Shown: positions 27,658-38,056, counted from the first letter of the stretch. The stretch is DNA of 64,000 nucleotides from Colwellia sp. Arc7-635 (GCF_003971255.1 NZ_CP034660.1:2976001-3040000); one strand, 5' to 3'. The notes: generated by a model from the letters alone, not told the origin. A program made the numbers and translations.

Positions 27658-27909
27658 CTATTTATTTAACGTTGCTTTCGCTGCTTCTACTTTCGAAAAA
27701 TCTAAGCCTAATTCATCGACCGCTTCTTTAATAAGCCCAGGATTTTGCATTAACATCATCATCAATGCCTGCAATTTATCTTGTGGAATACCTAACTGCT
27801 GTACCGTCGCCATTGCCATCAATGGGTTTTCAGTTAACGCTTGAAATACTGCTTTAGTTTGCTCATCGCTCACGTTATGTTCTTTTAAAATTGCAATAAT
27901 TGGATTCAT
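27658..27909 (-). CDS. Small DUF2999-like protein
   Basis: 83 residues, no signal or membrane segment, strongly helical. It begins MNPIIAILKEHNVSDEQ and contains ENPLMAMATVQQLGIP and ELGLDFSKVEAAKATL, which agree with my recollection of DUF2999, a short family restricted to Vibrio, Shewanella and Colwellia relatives. Function unknown. It has its own strong terminator. Confidence 0.7.
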   Translation of the reverse strand: MNPIIAILKEHNVSDEQTKAVFQALTENPLMAMATVQQLGIPQDKLQALMMMLMQNPGLIKEAVDELGLDFSKVEAAKATLNK

Positions 27910-28078
27910 TGAATGTCCTATCTCTTACGGGTTTATTTGTTTGTTTTTTATATGCTCAGCAGCTCGCTTGCTACTGAGCATTTATCAAGGCCGTTAACAT
28001 CAATTTAACGGCTATAACGATTCATTACTAGTGTGTGAATACGAACTTATCAGCACGCGACTCACACGTCTAGTTAGC

Positions 28079-29279
28079 TTAACTGCGCTTATTTTTTGGC
28101 ACATAATTTAAAATAGAAACCGGTACAACTTTTTTAACCGGAAACTCAGCAAATTCTCGGCGTTCAATCACATGCCCTAACCTACTTTCAATACCACAAA
28201 GGTTCCTAAAGTTGTCTTTGGCAACAAAAGAAACAGCCTCGCCACTTTTACCTGCGCGGGCCCGTACGACCAATACGGTGAATGTAATCATCTTCTTTAT
28301 CAGGCAAGTCATAATTAACCACACGAGCAAGTTCACCTATATCGATACCGCGAGCGGCAATACCAGTGGCAACCAAGAAGTTAATTTTACCAGCTTTAAA
28401 GTCATTAAGAATTTGTTCGCGAATCGCTTGAGTACGTCCACTGTGAATCGATTCAGCTTTAATGCCTCTTTTTTCTAACTGACTCACCAGTTTTGCGGCA
28501 CCATGTTTAGTTTCAATAAAAATTAATGCCTGCTGCCACTGTTGCTCTTTAATTAAGTAACTGAGCAAGGCTGATTTATTGCCTTTATCTACGGTGACTA
28601 ACCATTGCGCTATTTTAGGTTTTGAGGCGTTATTATTTGTTACCGAAATTTCTGTCGCACGGTGAATAGTCCGTCTTGCTAAGCCTCGAACATCTTCTGA
28701 AATAGTCGCAGAAAATAATAGATTTTGACGTTGCTCAGGTAAGCGTTCTATAATTTTATTGATGTCATCAATAAACCCCATATCTAACATTCTATCTGCT
28801 TCATCTAACACAAAAGCTTCAAGTTGATCAAAAACTACCGCTCGTTGATGCGCCATATCAAGCAAACGACCAGGAGTTGCGACTAAAATATCAATACCCC
28901 AGATCAAACGCTGCTTTTGTGGCTCTATTTCAGTACCGCCATACATAGCCATAGAGCTTACATTAAGATACTTACCATACTGTGCAATGCTCGCTTCAAC
29001 CTGAATAGCTAATTCTCGCGTTGGGGTTAAAATTAAAACTCGAACACGCTTGCCACGAAGATGTCGGCTTTCATCGCCTTCAGCAGCGCTTAATTTTTCT
29101 AACAATGGTAAAACAAAACTCGCCGTTTTTCCGGTACCTGTTTGTGCGGCAGCAATAATGTCTTTACCCGATAAAATAACGGGTATCGCCTGCTGTTGAA
29201 TTTCAGTTGGTTCAGGGTAGTTTAAATCAGCAAGTGCATTTAATATCGGTGCTGACAATCCAAGCTGGGAAAATGGCAT
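28079..29279 (-). pseudogene. rhlE: RhlE-type DEAD-box RNA helicase, frameshifted near the C-terminus
   Basis: Residues 1-340 form a complete helicase core: Q motif PEPTEIQQQAIP, AQTGTGKT (I), PTRELAIQ (Ia), DEAD in VLDEADRMLDMGF (II), SAT (III), and ARGIDIGE and HRIGRTG (V, VI). Immediately after HRIGRTG the frame runs into a stop. The continuation (RAGKSGEAVSFVAKDNF...) is in the next frame to 28079. One extra C in ACGGGCCCGCGCAGG restores the family sequence RIGRTGRAGKSGEA. The intact protein would be about 400 residues with a short tail. This is either a genuine mutation removing about 60 residues or a base-calling error; the strict conservation on both sides favours the latter. Confidence 0.85.
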
Positions 29280-29634
29280 TAAAAAATCTCTTTAGGTCTA
29301 TACATACGAGCAAACAAGGTGAAGGTTGATATCACAACCCTCAGAATTAATGGCGATTATAGCATTAATAATAAAGCCCATGCAGTCGAACTTTCATAAC
29401 AATATGCATCATGCTCAACATTTGATTATTCGCTGCGTCTTTCATTATTTAGCAGAGTGTAGAGCGTATTAAACACAAAACGACCTTATAAAGAATAAGT
29501 AGCGATAGAAACTATTTTTCAATACCAGCGCTTAAAACCAAAGACAGTTTATTTATTAGCACTATTTTCATATAAAACAATTAAACCTAGGCTATCATAA
29601 ACATAACGTCACTTTGCCTAACATTATTTACTTA
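29280..29634. other. Divergent promoter region, helicase and T5orf172-like gene
   Basis: About 350 bp of AT-rich DNA without repeats or recognisable operators. It presumably includes the long leader of the helicase mRNA, as is common for cold-responsive helicases, but no specific element is visible. Confidence 0.4.
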
Positions 29635-29967
29635 ATGAAAAATAAACCTTTAAGCTCTATCAAAAATGAAAAATATTATGGCTATGTTTGTGTCATGACT
29701 CATTCATTTTTTAACGACATCATAAAGGTTGGTTGCACAACACTAGATCCCACTTTATACGCCATGGCATTGTCAGAAAAAACACCGGGTGATTATAAAA
29801 TATTCTTCTCACTTAATTGCCTTAATCCAAATAAAGTTGAAGAAAGAATCCATAAACAATTGCACAGTGAAGAATATATTAATGAGTTTTATCAAGTATC
29901 TGCAAAAAGAGTAGAAAGTATTTTAAAGCGCGAAGTGTTAAGAATCCCTAGTATTGAAATAGGTTAA
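29635..29967 (+). CDS. T5orf172/GIY-YIG-like domain protein
   Basis: 110 residues from the ATG at 29635 (a TTG seven codons upstream is also in frame; neither has a strong ribosome site). YYGYVCVMTHSFFNDIIKVGCT fits the first strands of the T5orf172 (Mug113) branch of the GIY-YIG nuclease fold, followed by DPTLYAMALSEKTPGDYKI and VEERIHKQLHSE with the conserved E and H of the family. It is a single domain with no partner domain. Phage and repetitive-element relatives are common, but no phage genes are near. Nuclease activity is uncertain. Confidence 0.6.
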   Translation: MKNKPLSSIKNEKYYGYVCVMTHSFFNDIIKVGCTTLDPTLYAMALSEKTPGDYKIFFSLNCLNPNKVEERIHKQLHSEEYINEFYQVSAKRVESILKREVLRIPSIEIG

Positions 29968-30314
29968 CGGCTCAAAAGAAGTGATGGCATCATCAGCACA
30001 ATAATCGAGTAAAATCTACAGAATAGCGCGTTAATAATTGAATTAATAATTCAGTTTAAATTCGAACTCTCTCTTTATTTTTGTTTTTAAAAACCATTCA
30101 ATGCAACTGCCTACTCACCGAGAAAGTCTTACGTAAAGTAATAAAAAGTTAATATTAATAACAATTTCCTTTATAAATAAAAATATTAGCTCTACCCATA
30201 ACAATGACCCCTCCCTCTTATTCAGTTAAAAATTGGACAGTTTAGCCATACTATTCAATTTATAGCTTACCTATAATAGCTAACATCAATCAGAGCTAAC
30301 CAGCTAGGTGTCAT
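29968..30314. other. Intergenic region before the PEP-CTERM gene
   Basis: About 350 bp, AT-rich. I see nothing in it beyond the ribosome site AGGTG just before the next ATG. Confidence 0.5.
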
Positions 30315-31049
30315 ATGTTAAAAATTATCAATAAAATTGCTATATCGGTTTCTTTAATCGCATTTAGTACGTTTACTAATGCCTCGTTAATCACCAACGG
30401 TAGCTTTGAGCAACTAGTATTCGATGATAACTCGCAATCATATGGTGCTGTGCGCAACATTAATTTGCAATCATACGAAAATAAAAATCAAGCTTGGGAT
30501 GTTTTTAGCAACTTGCCAGGTTGGGTAACTAGCTATGGTAATGGTATTGAACTACAAAAAAATGTCGTTACTCGTTCACAAGATGGTTCAAATCATGTTG
30601 AACTAGATTCACACATCAGCGGCGCATCAAATGCAGTAATGACACAGTCATTAGATTCTTTGTCTATCGGTAGTGATTATTTATTAGAGTTTTATTATAA
30701 ACCACGAACTAATAAGTTAAATGACAATGGCATCAATGTTTTTTGGTATGACTCTGCAATCAACTTTGACTTAGCTTTTGATGTAGATTTTAGCACCGAC
30801 AGCACACGTAACTTAACTCCAAATTGGGCGTTACAAACAGCTACATTTACAGCACAAGCAACGTCGATGAATTTAAGTTTTGGCGCATTTGGTAAGCAAA
30901 ATACTTTAGGTGGTTTAATTGATAATATCTCACTGAATAAAGTATCTACATTACAGCCTGCGGTATCGGTACCTGAGCCGTCAATGTTAATTATGTTTGT
31001 TCTTGGTTTGGGCTTGCTTGCAGCACGTAAACGTAAGTGGATAGGGTAA
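30315..31049 (+). CDS. PEP-CTERM sorted exported protein
   Basis: 244 residues with a signal peptide (1-23, cleavage after TNA-S). The C-terminal sorting tag has VPEPS, then a hydrophobic helix (MLIMFVLGLGLLAA) and RKRK. This tag is recognised by exosortase for processing and surface or EPS delivery. The body (ITNGSFEQ ... WDVFSNLPGW ... VELDSH ... GLIDNISL) is a jelly-roll-like carbohydrate-binding type fold close to DUF642-like domains. No exosortase gene is in the window. A matrix or exopolysaccharide-associated role is inferred. Confidence 0.85.
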   Translation: MLKIINKIAISVSLIAFSTFTNASLITNGSFEQLVFDDNSQSYGAVRNINLQSYENKNQAWDVFSNLPGWVTSYGNGIELQKNVVTRSQDGSNHVELDSHISGASNAVMTQSLDSLSIGSDYLLEFYYKPRTNKLNDNGINVFWYDSAINFDLAFDVDFSTDSTRNLTPNWALQTATFTAQATSMNLSFGAFGKQNTLGGLIDNISLNKVSTLQPAVSVPEPSMLIMFVLGLGLLAARKRKWIG

Positions 31050-31133
31050 TATTGACCGTGCAGAACTTTTTAAATTAATTAAGACGAGTTGTGTGGAAGC
31101 ACAAGTAACATGAAGTAAAATGACAGTAATTTC

Positions 31134-31184
31134 GATTTTCTTGGGCCATGCCAACCGGTACAGTTTTTAGCGCTCAAGAAAATC
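31134..31184. terminator. Long-loop hairpin between convergent genes
   Basis: GATTTTCTTG pairs with CAAGAAAATC across a 31-base loop. Its location between the convergent PEP-CTERM and HDOD genes suggests a bidirectional end structure. The U-tract is weak. Confidence 0.35.
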
Positions 31185-31217
31185 AATAAAGCTAACACAA
31201 GTAAGTCATTATGAGGG

Positions 31218-32375
31218 TTAAGCTGTCGACAATAATTCATCCAATTCTACAAAGTTATTAATACCTAGTAATTCAGCTTTTTGTTTCAACGCATCAACAT
31301 CATTATGTTTTGCTGCATAAGCATAAAGGCAAGAGAGCATAAAAAGAGTCAACTCATCTTGTCTACCACTTTTAATACCAAACTGACTAATATTATCTAA
31401 ATTATTAAGTTGCTTAACCAAGGTAGCGTCAATGTGCCAGAGCGATAACATCAGTGATGATGCTGAAAAAATACTGATGCCCATTGCCACTTTAATATGA
31501 CGATTTAAAGAATGCACATCATCTATACCTTTAAGTGAATGCAGCATTAATTCGTGTTTATAAGCCGCTTTATGACTAAGCAAAAATATCCCCAACAATG
31601 CAAAGACTAACACTTGCTCTGTTATAGCAATATCAAACTTAACTTCATTCCTGAGTGGTTTACGCAAGCATTGAAATAGCTTAGGTGCTAATAAAAATGC
31701 CCGGCTGTATTGCTCAATTATTTTCTCATTAACATCATTTTGCAAAGTGTCTCTCATGGCATAAACAATGGCAAAATTAACGACAGTATCCACGCCCAGA
31801 TTACGACTTACCGCTTCTGTTAAGTTTTTCGGTGTCCTACCATAAATGGCTTTGCTCGCTTGGCCCATTAATCGACCTGAAAAAATAACATCTTGGCTAA
31901 TAATTTCAATAACCCGCGGTAGGTCTAAGTTACCGTTATCTTTTTCTTCAACAAGCTGTCGGCAACTTTTCGGCATAGGGGGAATGTTTTCTGCTATTTC
32001 GCTTAATTTTTGATAGCTGTTTTCGGCGCTATTCACTAAAGACAATTCTCTAAACTTTGACGCCGTAGTACCAAATTTTTGTCGAAAAGCACGTTCAAAG
32101 GTAGCTCGTTCTGAATAGCCAAGTTTAATGGCTAATTGGTCGATATTGGCATGTTTTGTTAGTAATGCCTGTACAGATAATTCGTTGATAAATTTATTTT
32201 GAATCAACTTATAACTGGTATCTTCTTGTGCTAATTTTCGGCGAAATGAGGTCATACTCATAGCTAGCGCACTAGCACATTGTTCAATAGTTAATGCTGC
32301 GGGTAAATCATTTGCTTCGAGTAATTTATTTACTGCTTCGGTAAGCACAAGTGTATTAGGAGCCGATTTCATCAC
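31218..32375 (-). CDS. AraC-type HTH fused to an HDOD domain
   Basis: 385 residues. Residues about 10-110 form an AraC-family double helix-turn-helix: LTIEQCASALAMSMTSFRRK, then IDQLAIKLGYSERATFERAF and KFGTTASKFR. Residues about 130-300 are an HDOD domain (IPPMPKSCRQLVE; IIEISQDVIFSGRLM-like segment IEIISQDVIFSGRLMGQAS), a non-catalytic relative of HD phosphohydrolases used as a signalling scaffold. The DNA-binding part is N-terminal here, whereas AraC regulators carry it at the C-terminus. No known target. Single gene. Confidence 0.8.
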   Translation of the reverse strand: MMKSAPNTLVLTEAVNKLLEANDLPAALTIEQCASALAMSMTSFRRKLAQEDTSYKLIQNKFINELSVQALLTKHANIDQLAIKLGYSERATFERAFRQKFGTTASKFRELSLVNSAENSYQKLSEIAENIPPMPKSCRQLVEEKDNGNLDLPRVIEIISQDVIFSGRLMGQASKAIYGRTPKNLTEAVSRNLGVDTVVNFAIVYAMRDTLQNDVNEKIIEQYSRAFLLAPKLFQCLRKPLRNEVKFDIAITEQVLVFALLGIFLLSHKAAYKHELMLHSLKGIDDVHSLNRHIKVAMGISIFSASSLMLSLWHIDATLVKQLNNLDNISQFGIKSGRQDELTLFMLSCLYAYAAKHNDVDALKQKAELLGINNFVELDELLSTA

Positions 32376-33018
32376 TGTAGATACTAACTTGAAATATTTT
32401 ATATCGGTATTAAAGCACTTTAGCGTCAGATAAACATCTATAAATATTTTCTTATCAAACGCTAAGGTTTAAAACTCCCAACAAATAAGCCTATTAATTT
32501 TAGCGCTTTAGGATGTAGTCTGAAATCATGAAAAGTAGTACAACCCTGATTATAATAGGTCCATTATCTCGCGCGGTGCTACTTAGGTACTATAAATCAT
32601 ACTGTGTTTCCGATGATATTAAATGCTGGTGCTTAATTACCGGATAAATTCACATTACTTAAGCCAAGCCAATTAGCACCAATTATTTAAGATAAGGCTA
32701 TTTCACTTTTTTCAATTGGCATTGCTGATCGCCATAGTAGTCATTAGCATAATTACATTCCACTTGCTGATGTGTTATTACATCATTATGCTGGCCCGAT
32801 ACGCTGAAGATGTCTTGTATGTTTTCACTGATACTCTTGTTGATGCTACTTGTAATTTTTGCAATGATGTTTTTCATATTATTAACCTTGCTAATGAACA
32901 GTAAGGCTATTATTACTGACTTTATTCGTTCAGTAAATTTGATAAAATCAATAAAGTGATTCTAAAAAACAGATACACTACATTAACAAATGAGTACTCT
33001 ACCCTAATGAACTAAGTT
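32376..33018. other. 643-bp intergenic region between HDOD and oxyR genes
   Basis: It contains only a 62-codon open frame with a TTG start and hydrophobic content (32716-32904) that I do not accept as a gene. No repeat, RNA or terminator is clear. It includes the promoter of the HDOD gene. Confidence 0.5.
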
Positions 33019-33921
33019 TTAATGGCACTTTTTAGCCAGTTGTTCGCCAAATATATCACGCAGCAAAGTCAGTTCATTGGTTCTAACATAATTCGGACGA
33101 ATCACCAGTGATATCGTACGATGTGGCCCAGGTTCATTTAAATGAATCGCTCTGATTTCTGATTCATTATAAATTAACTGATCTAACGCCATTTGCGGTA
33201 CTAATGTCGTACCAAGCTTTCCTGCCACCATTTGTATTAGTGTGTGTAAGCTAGCAGAATCAAAATCAGTGTCTTGTTTCGCATTTTGCATGCTACAAGC
33301 AGCTAATGCGTGATCTTTTAAACAATGACCATCTTTTAATAACATTAACTTATCAATTTCTAGTTCTTCACTGGTAATTTCTTTTAACTGGCTTGGGCAT
33401 TCGTCTTTATGACTCACCCAGTAAAAATCTTCTTGCCAAAAATCAAAGCTCATTAGGCCATTAATTGGAAATGGCAACGCGAGTATCGCGGCATCAATAT
33501 CGCCATTTCTGACCATATCGACTAATACTTGTGATTGCTCTTCTATTATTTTCAGTTTGAAATGCGGATGTTGTCGCCTGACTTCGGGTAACACTTTAGG
33601 TAGTAAATAAGGACCGATGGTTGGAATAACACCAATCGTCATCGAATTAATAAACGGCTGTTTATTTGATTGTGATATTTGTAAAAGTTCATCCAGTTCA
33701 AGTTTCACTGTTTTAGCTTTATTTAAAATTAACTGACCACTACTAGTGATAAGAACTTGCTTATTATTACGCTCAAATATTGTCGTACCTAGCTGTTTTT
33801 CAAGTTCAATTATCGCAGTACTTAAAGCCGATTGTGAAACATTGCAGGCATCTGCTGCTTTTTTAAAATGCAAGGTCTTTTCAACCGCTAAGGCATAGTG
33901 TAATTGTTTTAATGAGATCAT
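33019..33921 (-). CDS. oxyR: OxyR, LysR-type hydrogen peroxide sensor
   Basis: 300 residues. The N-terminal winged helix is LKQLHYALAVEKTLHFKKAA, then CNVSQSALSTAIIELEKQLG. The regulatory domain has the peroxide-sensing pair Cys200 and Cys209 in DGHCLKDHALAAC, with the same nine-residue spacing as E. coli Cys199/Cys208. Oxidation forms a disulfide that activates transcription of peroxide defence genes. It is divergent from the catalase-peroxidase gene, its classical target. Confidence 0.92.
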   Translation of the reverse strand: MISLKQLHYALAVEKTLHFKKAADACNVSQSALSTAIIELEKQLGTTIFERNNKQVLITSSGQLILNKAKTVKLELDELLQISQSNKQPFINSMTIGVIPTIGPYLLPKVLPEVRRQHPHFKLKIIEEQSQVLVDMVRNGDIDAAILALPFPINGLMSFDFWQEDFYWVSHKDECPSQLKEITSEELEIDKLMLLKDGHCLKDHALAACSMQNAKQDTDFDSASLHTLIQMVAGKLGTTLVPQMALDQLIYNESEIRAIHLNEPGPHRTISLVIRPNYVRTNELTLLRDIFGEQLAKKCH

Positions 33922-34354
33922 AATATTGTGCTCTAGTAATGTGGTTGCTATAACGTTTAACGAATAATGCGATCAAGTTAGCTACTTCTAAGCCCTGCCT
34001 AATACTCTATTTAATAAATTATTCTAATGAGTTTATCCGAGCATTTATCCAGTCTATTTCGCCATTTATTAATATATTCAACAAAATTCTCGATAGATTT
34101 TATTGAACGTAGAAGCCAATCCAATCAATTTTAATAAATTATATCATTCTAAAAACACTAAGCGAGAGTAACTTGTACCCTTGATATCTTATTTATTTAT
34201 AAGCACCTGATTTATAATTAATTTTGTTATGTATTTAAAAAACAGAACACTATCTTCTATTCAATCAATTATCAAAATAGCCTCCTCAGCCTTATGCTTT
34301 AAGCACATCGATTTGTTGCAAACGAATCAACAATAAGAAATTTTGGGGAACAAA
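33922..34354. promoter_or_regulatory. oxyR-katG divergent promoter region
   Basis: About 430 AT-rich bases between the divergent starts. OxyR is expected to bind here. I see scattered ATAG/CTAT half-sites (for example GATAGATTTT near 34092 and CTATCTTCTATTC near 34251) but no full four-part OxyR site that I would call. Confidence 0.5.
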
Positions 34355-36577
34355 ATGCTTAGAAAAACCTTATCGTTAGCTGCTGCCATTTCAGTTGCTA
34401 TCTCATCAATCACTTTATCGACCTCAGCATTAGCACTTGGAGAAGCCAAAACCAATCAGTTTTGGTGGCCTGAGCAACTGAACCTGAGCCCTTTACGCCA
34501 ACATGGCGCTGAGTCTAATCCTTATGGCGAACAATTTAATTACGCAAAAGAATTTGCCACGGTTGATATAGCTCAGTTAAAAAAAGATATTGAAACTACA
34601 CTAACAGATTCAAAAGCTTGGTGGCCTGCCGATTGGGGACATTATGGTCCATTGATGATTAGAATGGCGTGGCATAGCTCCGGCGTTTATCGTGTCCATG
34701 ATGGCCGTGGCGGTGCCTCTGGCGGACAACAACGTTTCGATCCACTCAATAGCTGGCCTGACAATGTCAACCTCGATAAAGCTCGTCGTTTACTCTGGCC
34801 GGTAAAACAAAAATACGGTCGTAAAGTTTCATGGGCTGATTTAATGGTGCTTTCTGGTAATGTTGCTCTAGAATCTATGGGCTTTAAAACACTAGGTTTT
34901 GCTGGTGGCAGAAGCGATGACTGGGAGCCTGACCTTGTATACTGGGGCCCTGAAACATTGATGCTTGACGACAAGCGCCGAGATAAAAAAGGTAAGCTAA
35001 AAGGTCCTCTTGCCGCTGTAGAAATGGGTTTAATTTACGTGAACCCTGTTGGCCCTCATGGCAACCCAGATCCACTGCTTGCTGCTAAAGACATTCGAAT
35101 GTCATTTGGTCGCATGGCAATGAATGATGAAGAAATTGTCGCGCTTTCTGCTGGTGGTCATACATTAGGCAAAGCTCACGGCGCGAAAAAACCAGAGAAA
35201 TGTATCGGCGCAGAGCCTGGTGCAGCACCAATCGAACAGCAAGGTTTAGGTTGGAAAAATAGCTGTGACTCAGGAGTAGGTGCAGATGCAACCGGTAGTG
35301 GCTTAGAAGGCGCTTGGACTGTTACACCAACAAAATGGTCGTCAAACTATCTTGATAATTTAATGAATTTTACTTGGGTTAAAACCAGAAGTCCTGCTGG
35401 CGCTATTCAATGGACTCCGAAAGAAAAATTCGCTGCTAATTTAGTGCCTGATGCTCATATTCCTAATAAACGTAATGCCCCTATTATGTTTACTACTGAT
35501 TTAGCATTAAAAGAAGATCCGAGTTTTCGAAAAATTGTTGAACGCTTTAGAGCTGATCCAAATGAATTTAACAAAGCATTCGCCAAAGCTTGGTTCAAGT
35601 TAACTCATCGTGATATGGGACCAAGAGCACGCTACGTTGGCGCTGAAATTCCAAGTGAAATATCATTATGGCAAGACCCTATTCCTGAAGTTAACGGGGC
35701 ATTAATTTCTGCTGCTGATATTAGTAAGCTTAAAAAACAACTGTTAAATTCGGGGCTTTCTAGTGAAGAGTTAATAAGAACAGCTTGGGCATCAGCGGCA
35801 AGTCATCGTGTTACAGACATGCGAGGAGGCGCAAACGGTGCTCGAATTCAACTTGAGCCACAAAAGAGCTGGCAGGTAAATAATCCCGCTGAACTGCAAG
35901 GTGTATTAGCTAAACTTAAAGCCGTCCAGCGTGACTTTAATCAGCAATCATCAAATAAAAAAGTTTCGTTAGCTGATTTAATTGTCTTAGGTGGTGGTGC
36001 TGCAATCGAACAAGCCGCAAAAGCGGCAGGACACACAATTAACGTACCTTTTAGTGCTGGTCGTGCTGATGCAACTCAAGCCCAAACAGATGTAAAATCA
36101 TTTAATTACTTAAAACCTGATGCTGACGGATTTCGTAATTACTACAACGATGATAGTTACATGTCGCCTGCGGAAATGTTAGTTGATAAAGCGAACTTAC
36201 TTGGCCTAAATGTACCTGAAATGACGGTTCTTGTTGGTGGTATGCGTGTATTAAACGCTAACTATGACGGTTCTTCTTCTGGTGTATTTACTAAAACTCC
36301 GGGTGCATTAACAAATGACTTTTTTGTTAACTTACTTGATATGTCAACAACATGGCGTAAAAACGAAGCTCAACCAGGCTTATACCAAGGTTTCGATCGC
36401 ATGTCGGATACATTAAAATGGCAAGCAACACCGGTTGATTTAATCTTTGGCTCTAGCTCTGAACTCCGTGCTATTGCAGAAGTTTATGCCTCAGATGATG
36501 CCTCGGACAAGTTCGTTAATGACTTTGTTAAAGCCTGGGTTAAAGTCATGCAACTAGATCGCTTTGACCTTAAATAA
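34355..36577 (+). CDS. katG: Catalase-peroxidase KatG with export signal
   Basis: 740 residues from the ATG at 34355, which has GGGG seven bases upstream (a TTG four codons earlier is less likely). Residues 1-27 are a signal peptide ([20 protein letters not shown], cleavage near ALA-L), so the enzyme is periplasmic, like KatP. Distal His107 follows Trp106 in [10 protein letters not shown]. Tyr228 (GLIYVNPVG) and Met254 (GRMAMND) complete the Trp-Tyr-Met adduct needed for catalase activity. The proximal haem ligand is His269 ([11 protein letters not shown]). The duplicated C-terminal half is complete. Adjacent oxyR suggests peroxide induction. Confidence 0.95.
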   Translation: MLRKTLSLAAAISVAISSITLSTSALALGEAKTNQFWWPEQLNLSPLRQHGAESNPYGEQFNYAKEFATVDIAQLKKDIETTLTDSKAWWPADWGHYGPLMIRMAWHSSGVYRVHDGRGGASGGQQRFDPLNSWPDNVNLDKARRLLWPVKQKYGRKVSWADLMVLSGNVALESMGFKTLGFAGGRSDDWEPDLVYWGPETLMLDDKRRDKKGKLKGPLAAVEMGLIYVNPVGPHGNPDPLLAAKDIRMSFGRMAMNDEEIVALSAGGHTLGKAHGAKKPEKCIGAEPGAAPIEQQGLGWKNSCDSGVGADATGSGLEGAWTVTPTKWSSNYLDNLMNFTWVKTRSPAGAIQWTPKEKFAANLVPDAHIPNKRNAPIMFTTDLALKEDPSFRKIVERFRADPNEFNKAFAKAWFKLTHRDMGPRARYVGAEIPSEISLWQDPIPEVNGALISAADISKLKKQLLNSGLSSEELIRTAWASAASHRVTDMRGGANGARIQLEPQKSWQVNNPAELQGVLAKLKAVQRDFNQQSSNKKVSLADLIVLGGGAAIEQAAKAAGHTINVPFSAGRADATQAQTDVKSFNYLKPDADGFRNYYNDDSYMSPAEMLVDKANLLGLNVPEMTVLVGGMRVLNANYDGSSSGVFTKTPGALTNDFFVNLLDMSTTWRKNEAQPGLYQGFDRMSDTLKWQATPVDLIFGSSSELRAIAEVYASDDASDKFVNDFVKAWVKVMQLDRFDLK

Positions 36578-36672
36578 GCAAAGATGACATAAGGTAGCAA
36601 TGATCGTGTTTTAGGCTGATATTGTGAAATGATGGCATTTTGAAATGTAATGGTCATAAAACCGGTAAAAAC

Positions 36673-36714
36673 AAAAAGCGAGTAAAGCTATCTAATAGCA
36701 CTACTCGCTTTTTT
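36673..36714. terminator. Bidirectional terminator between katG and mtfA
   Basis: AAAAAGCGAGTA/TACTCGCTTTTTT with a loop of 17 bases (which can form AGCTATCTAATAGC) lies between the two convergent genes. It has A and T runs on both sides. Confidence 0.85.
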
Positions 36715-36726
36715 ATAGTTCGCCCA

Positions 36727-37548
36727 TTACCACTGCATTGGGTCAACTTTATAATACTGGGTTAATTGTCGATATAGCTTTGGATGTTGGTGATTAAATT
36801 GCTTAGATTGCTCAAAAAACACTTCCGTTGCCACCGCAAAAAATTCTGCTGGGTTTGTTGCCCCGTAATAATCAAATAGCGATCTTGCTCCGGTATTAGC
36901 CTGTTTTTTTAGTAACTCAAATTGTTCTGAAAAAATTTCTGACCAACATTGATAGCTTTGACCACTGTCTAATATTGGTGCGCCATTAGCGCTGCCATCT
37001 TCTTGGTCAAGTTGATGGGCAAATTCATGAATCACCACATTACGGCCATCATCTGGAATTTCTGCACCTTCTAGGGTGTCTTGCCACGACAAAACCACTT
37101 TACCAAAATCCCAAGATTCGCCTGCTAAAACTAATTTTTGAGTAAAATAAACCCCGTCTCCACTGCGTGTTTGTTGCTGTTTAACAAAGGCACTAGGATA
37201 AACTAAGATGGTTTGCAATTTTGGGTAATAGTTAGTTTTACGATTAAGTAACAGTAAACAAGCTTGTGCTGCGATGGTGATTTTTATTTCATCAGTGATC
37301 ACCACACCATTACAACCCACAAATTCTTTTTCAGCTATAAACACCTGAATATGCTGTTTTAGCTGTAACTGTAAGTCCGCCGGCATCTTTCTAAAATACG
37401 GCATACGCTGTTGAATTATTTTTCGCCACTCCTTTTTGAAAGGCTTAGCTTTGCTCAACTTGCGCTTGTATTCTTGCCAACGGGGCTTTCCAGCCAAGTA
37501 AGCAATAAGTAATAAACCAATAAATATGGGTAGTATGAAAGACAACAT
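36727..37548 (-). CDS. mtfA: MtfA-type zinc peptidase
   Basis: 273 residues with a hydrophobic N-terminal anchor (residues 2-20), which E. coli MtfA lacks. The zinc motif is VIHEFAHQLDQEDG (HExxH with a downstream acidic run), and NPAEFFAVATEVFFE supplies the third ligand region. E. coli MtfA is an aminopeptidase that also binds the glucose repressor Mlc. Here Mlc is not in the window, so only the peptidase role is supported. Confidence 0.88.
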   Translation of the reverse strand: MLSFILPIFIGLLLIAYLAGKPRWQEYKRKLSKAKPFKKEWRKIIQQRMPYFRKMPADLQLQLKQHIQVFIAEKEFVGCNGVVITDEIKITIAAQACLLLLNRKTNYYPKLQTILVYPSAFVKQQQTRSGDGVYFTQKLVLAGESWDFGKVVLSWQDTLEGAEIPDDGRNVVIHEFAHQLDQEDGSANGAPILDSGQSYQCWSEIFSEQFELLKKQANTGARSLFDYYGATNPAEFFAVATEVFFEQSKQFNHQHPKLYRQLTQYYKVDPMQW

Positions 37549-37733
37549 AATAACTTATACTCAGTAAACGTTATTATGAAATGCGGACAAGTTAGTCAAA
37601 TATCAAATTATTTTATTAATAAGTGTATTTTTCAGGTCTGTTATTAATGAATAAGCGATAACTAATTCAGCAGGTACAGCACAAAAAAAATATTTTAATA
37701 ACTATTTTTATAATTATTTGAACTTAATTATCA

Positions 37734-37838
37734 ACAAGCACTCCTACTATGTGAGAGTAGTTATTCCCTTAGTGTTTTATATTTTTATTTTATGTTTTTA
37801 TAATGCGTTTACTTGTTATCAAGTGAACGCTTTTTTTT
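37734..37838 (+). repeat. Direct repeat copy 1, with an orphan terminator
   Basis: ACAAGCACTC(C/T)TACTAT... TTCCCTTAGTGTTTTAT ... ATAATGCGTTTACTT is nearly repeated at 42747-42839. It ends in a strong intrinsic terminator (GCGTTTACTT/AAGTGAACGC then eight T). No plus-strand gene lies just upstream: mtfA is on the other strand. Copy 1 has about 10 extra bases in its AT-rich middle. Confidence 0.8.
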
Positions 37839-38038
37839 ACTTCTAAAAAAACCATTTAAAAATTAACATTTACTTTCAACTAGTTAATCATCCCCTTCTC
37901 AATTAAAAACATATAAGTAGCATAGTAAAAGGCAAGCTATAGGTATTACCCCCTCACATTTATCAGGCATATTAACGCTAAAAAACATCTACTGGTTCAC
38001 CTGTAAATTCAAATTACTGCAATAATTACATCACTAAA

Positions 38039-38056
38039 CTGTCATTGTTAAGTCAA
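38039..38056 (+). promoter_or_regulatory. Possible PHO box
   Basis: CTGTCAT-TGTT-AAGTCAA has a perfect first PhoB half-site, the correct four-base spacer and a partial second half-site (4 of 7 bases). It lies about 75 bases before the start of a locus with two phosphatases. Confidence 0.4.

Noticed and set aside
32716-32904. 62-codon hydrophobic ORF with TTG start
   Set aside because: No ribosome site, non-ATG start, composition explained by AT-rich DNA; not accepted as a gene though a small membrane protein cannot be fully excluded.
33922-34354. OxyR binding site between oxyR and katG
   Set aside because: Half-sites are present but none forms the four-part spaced pattern convincingly.
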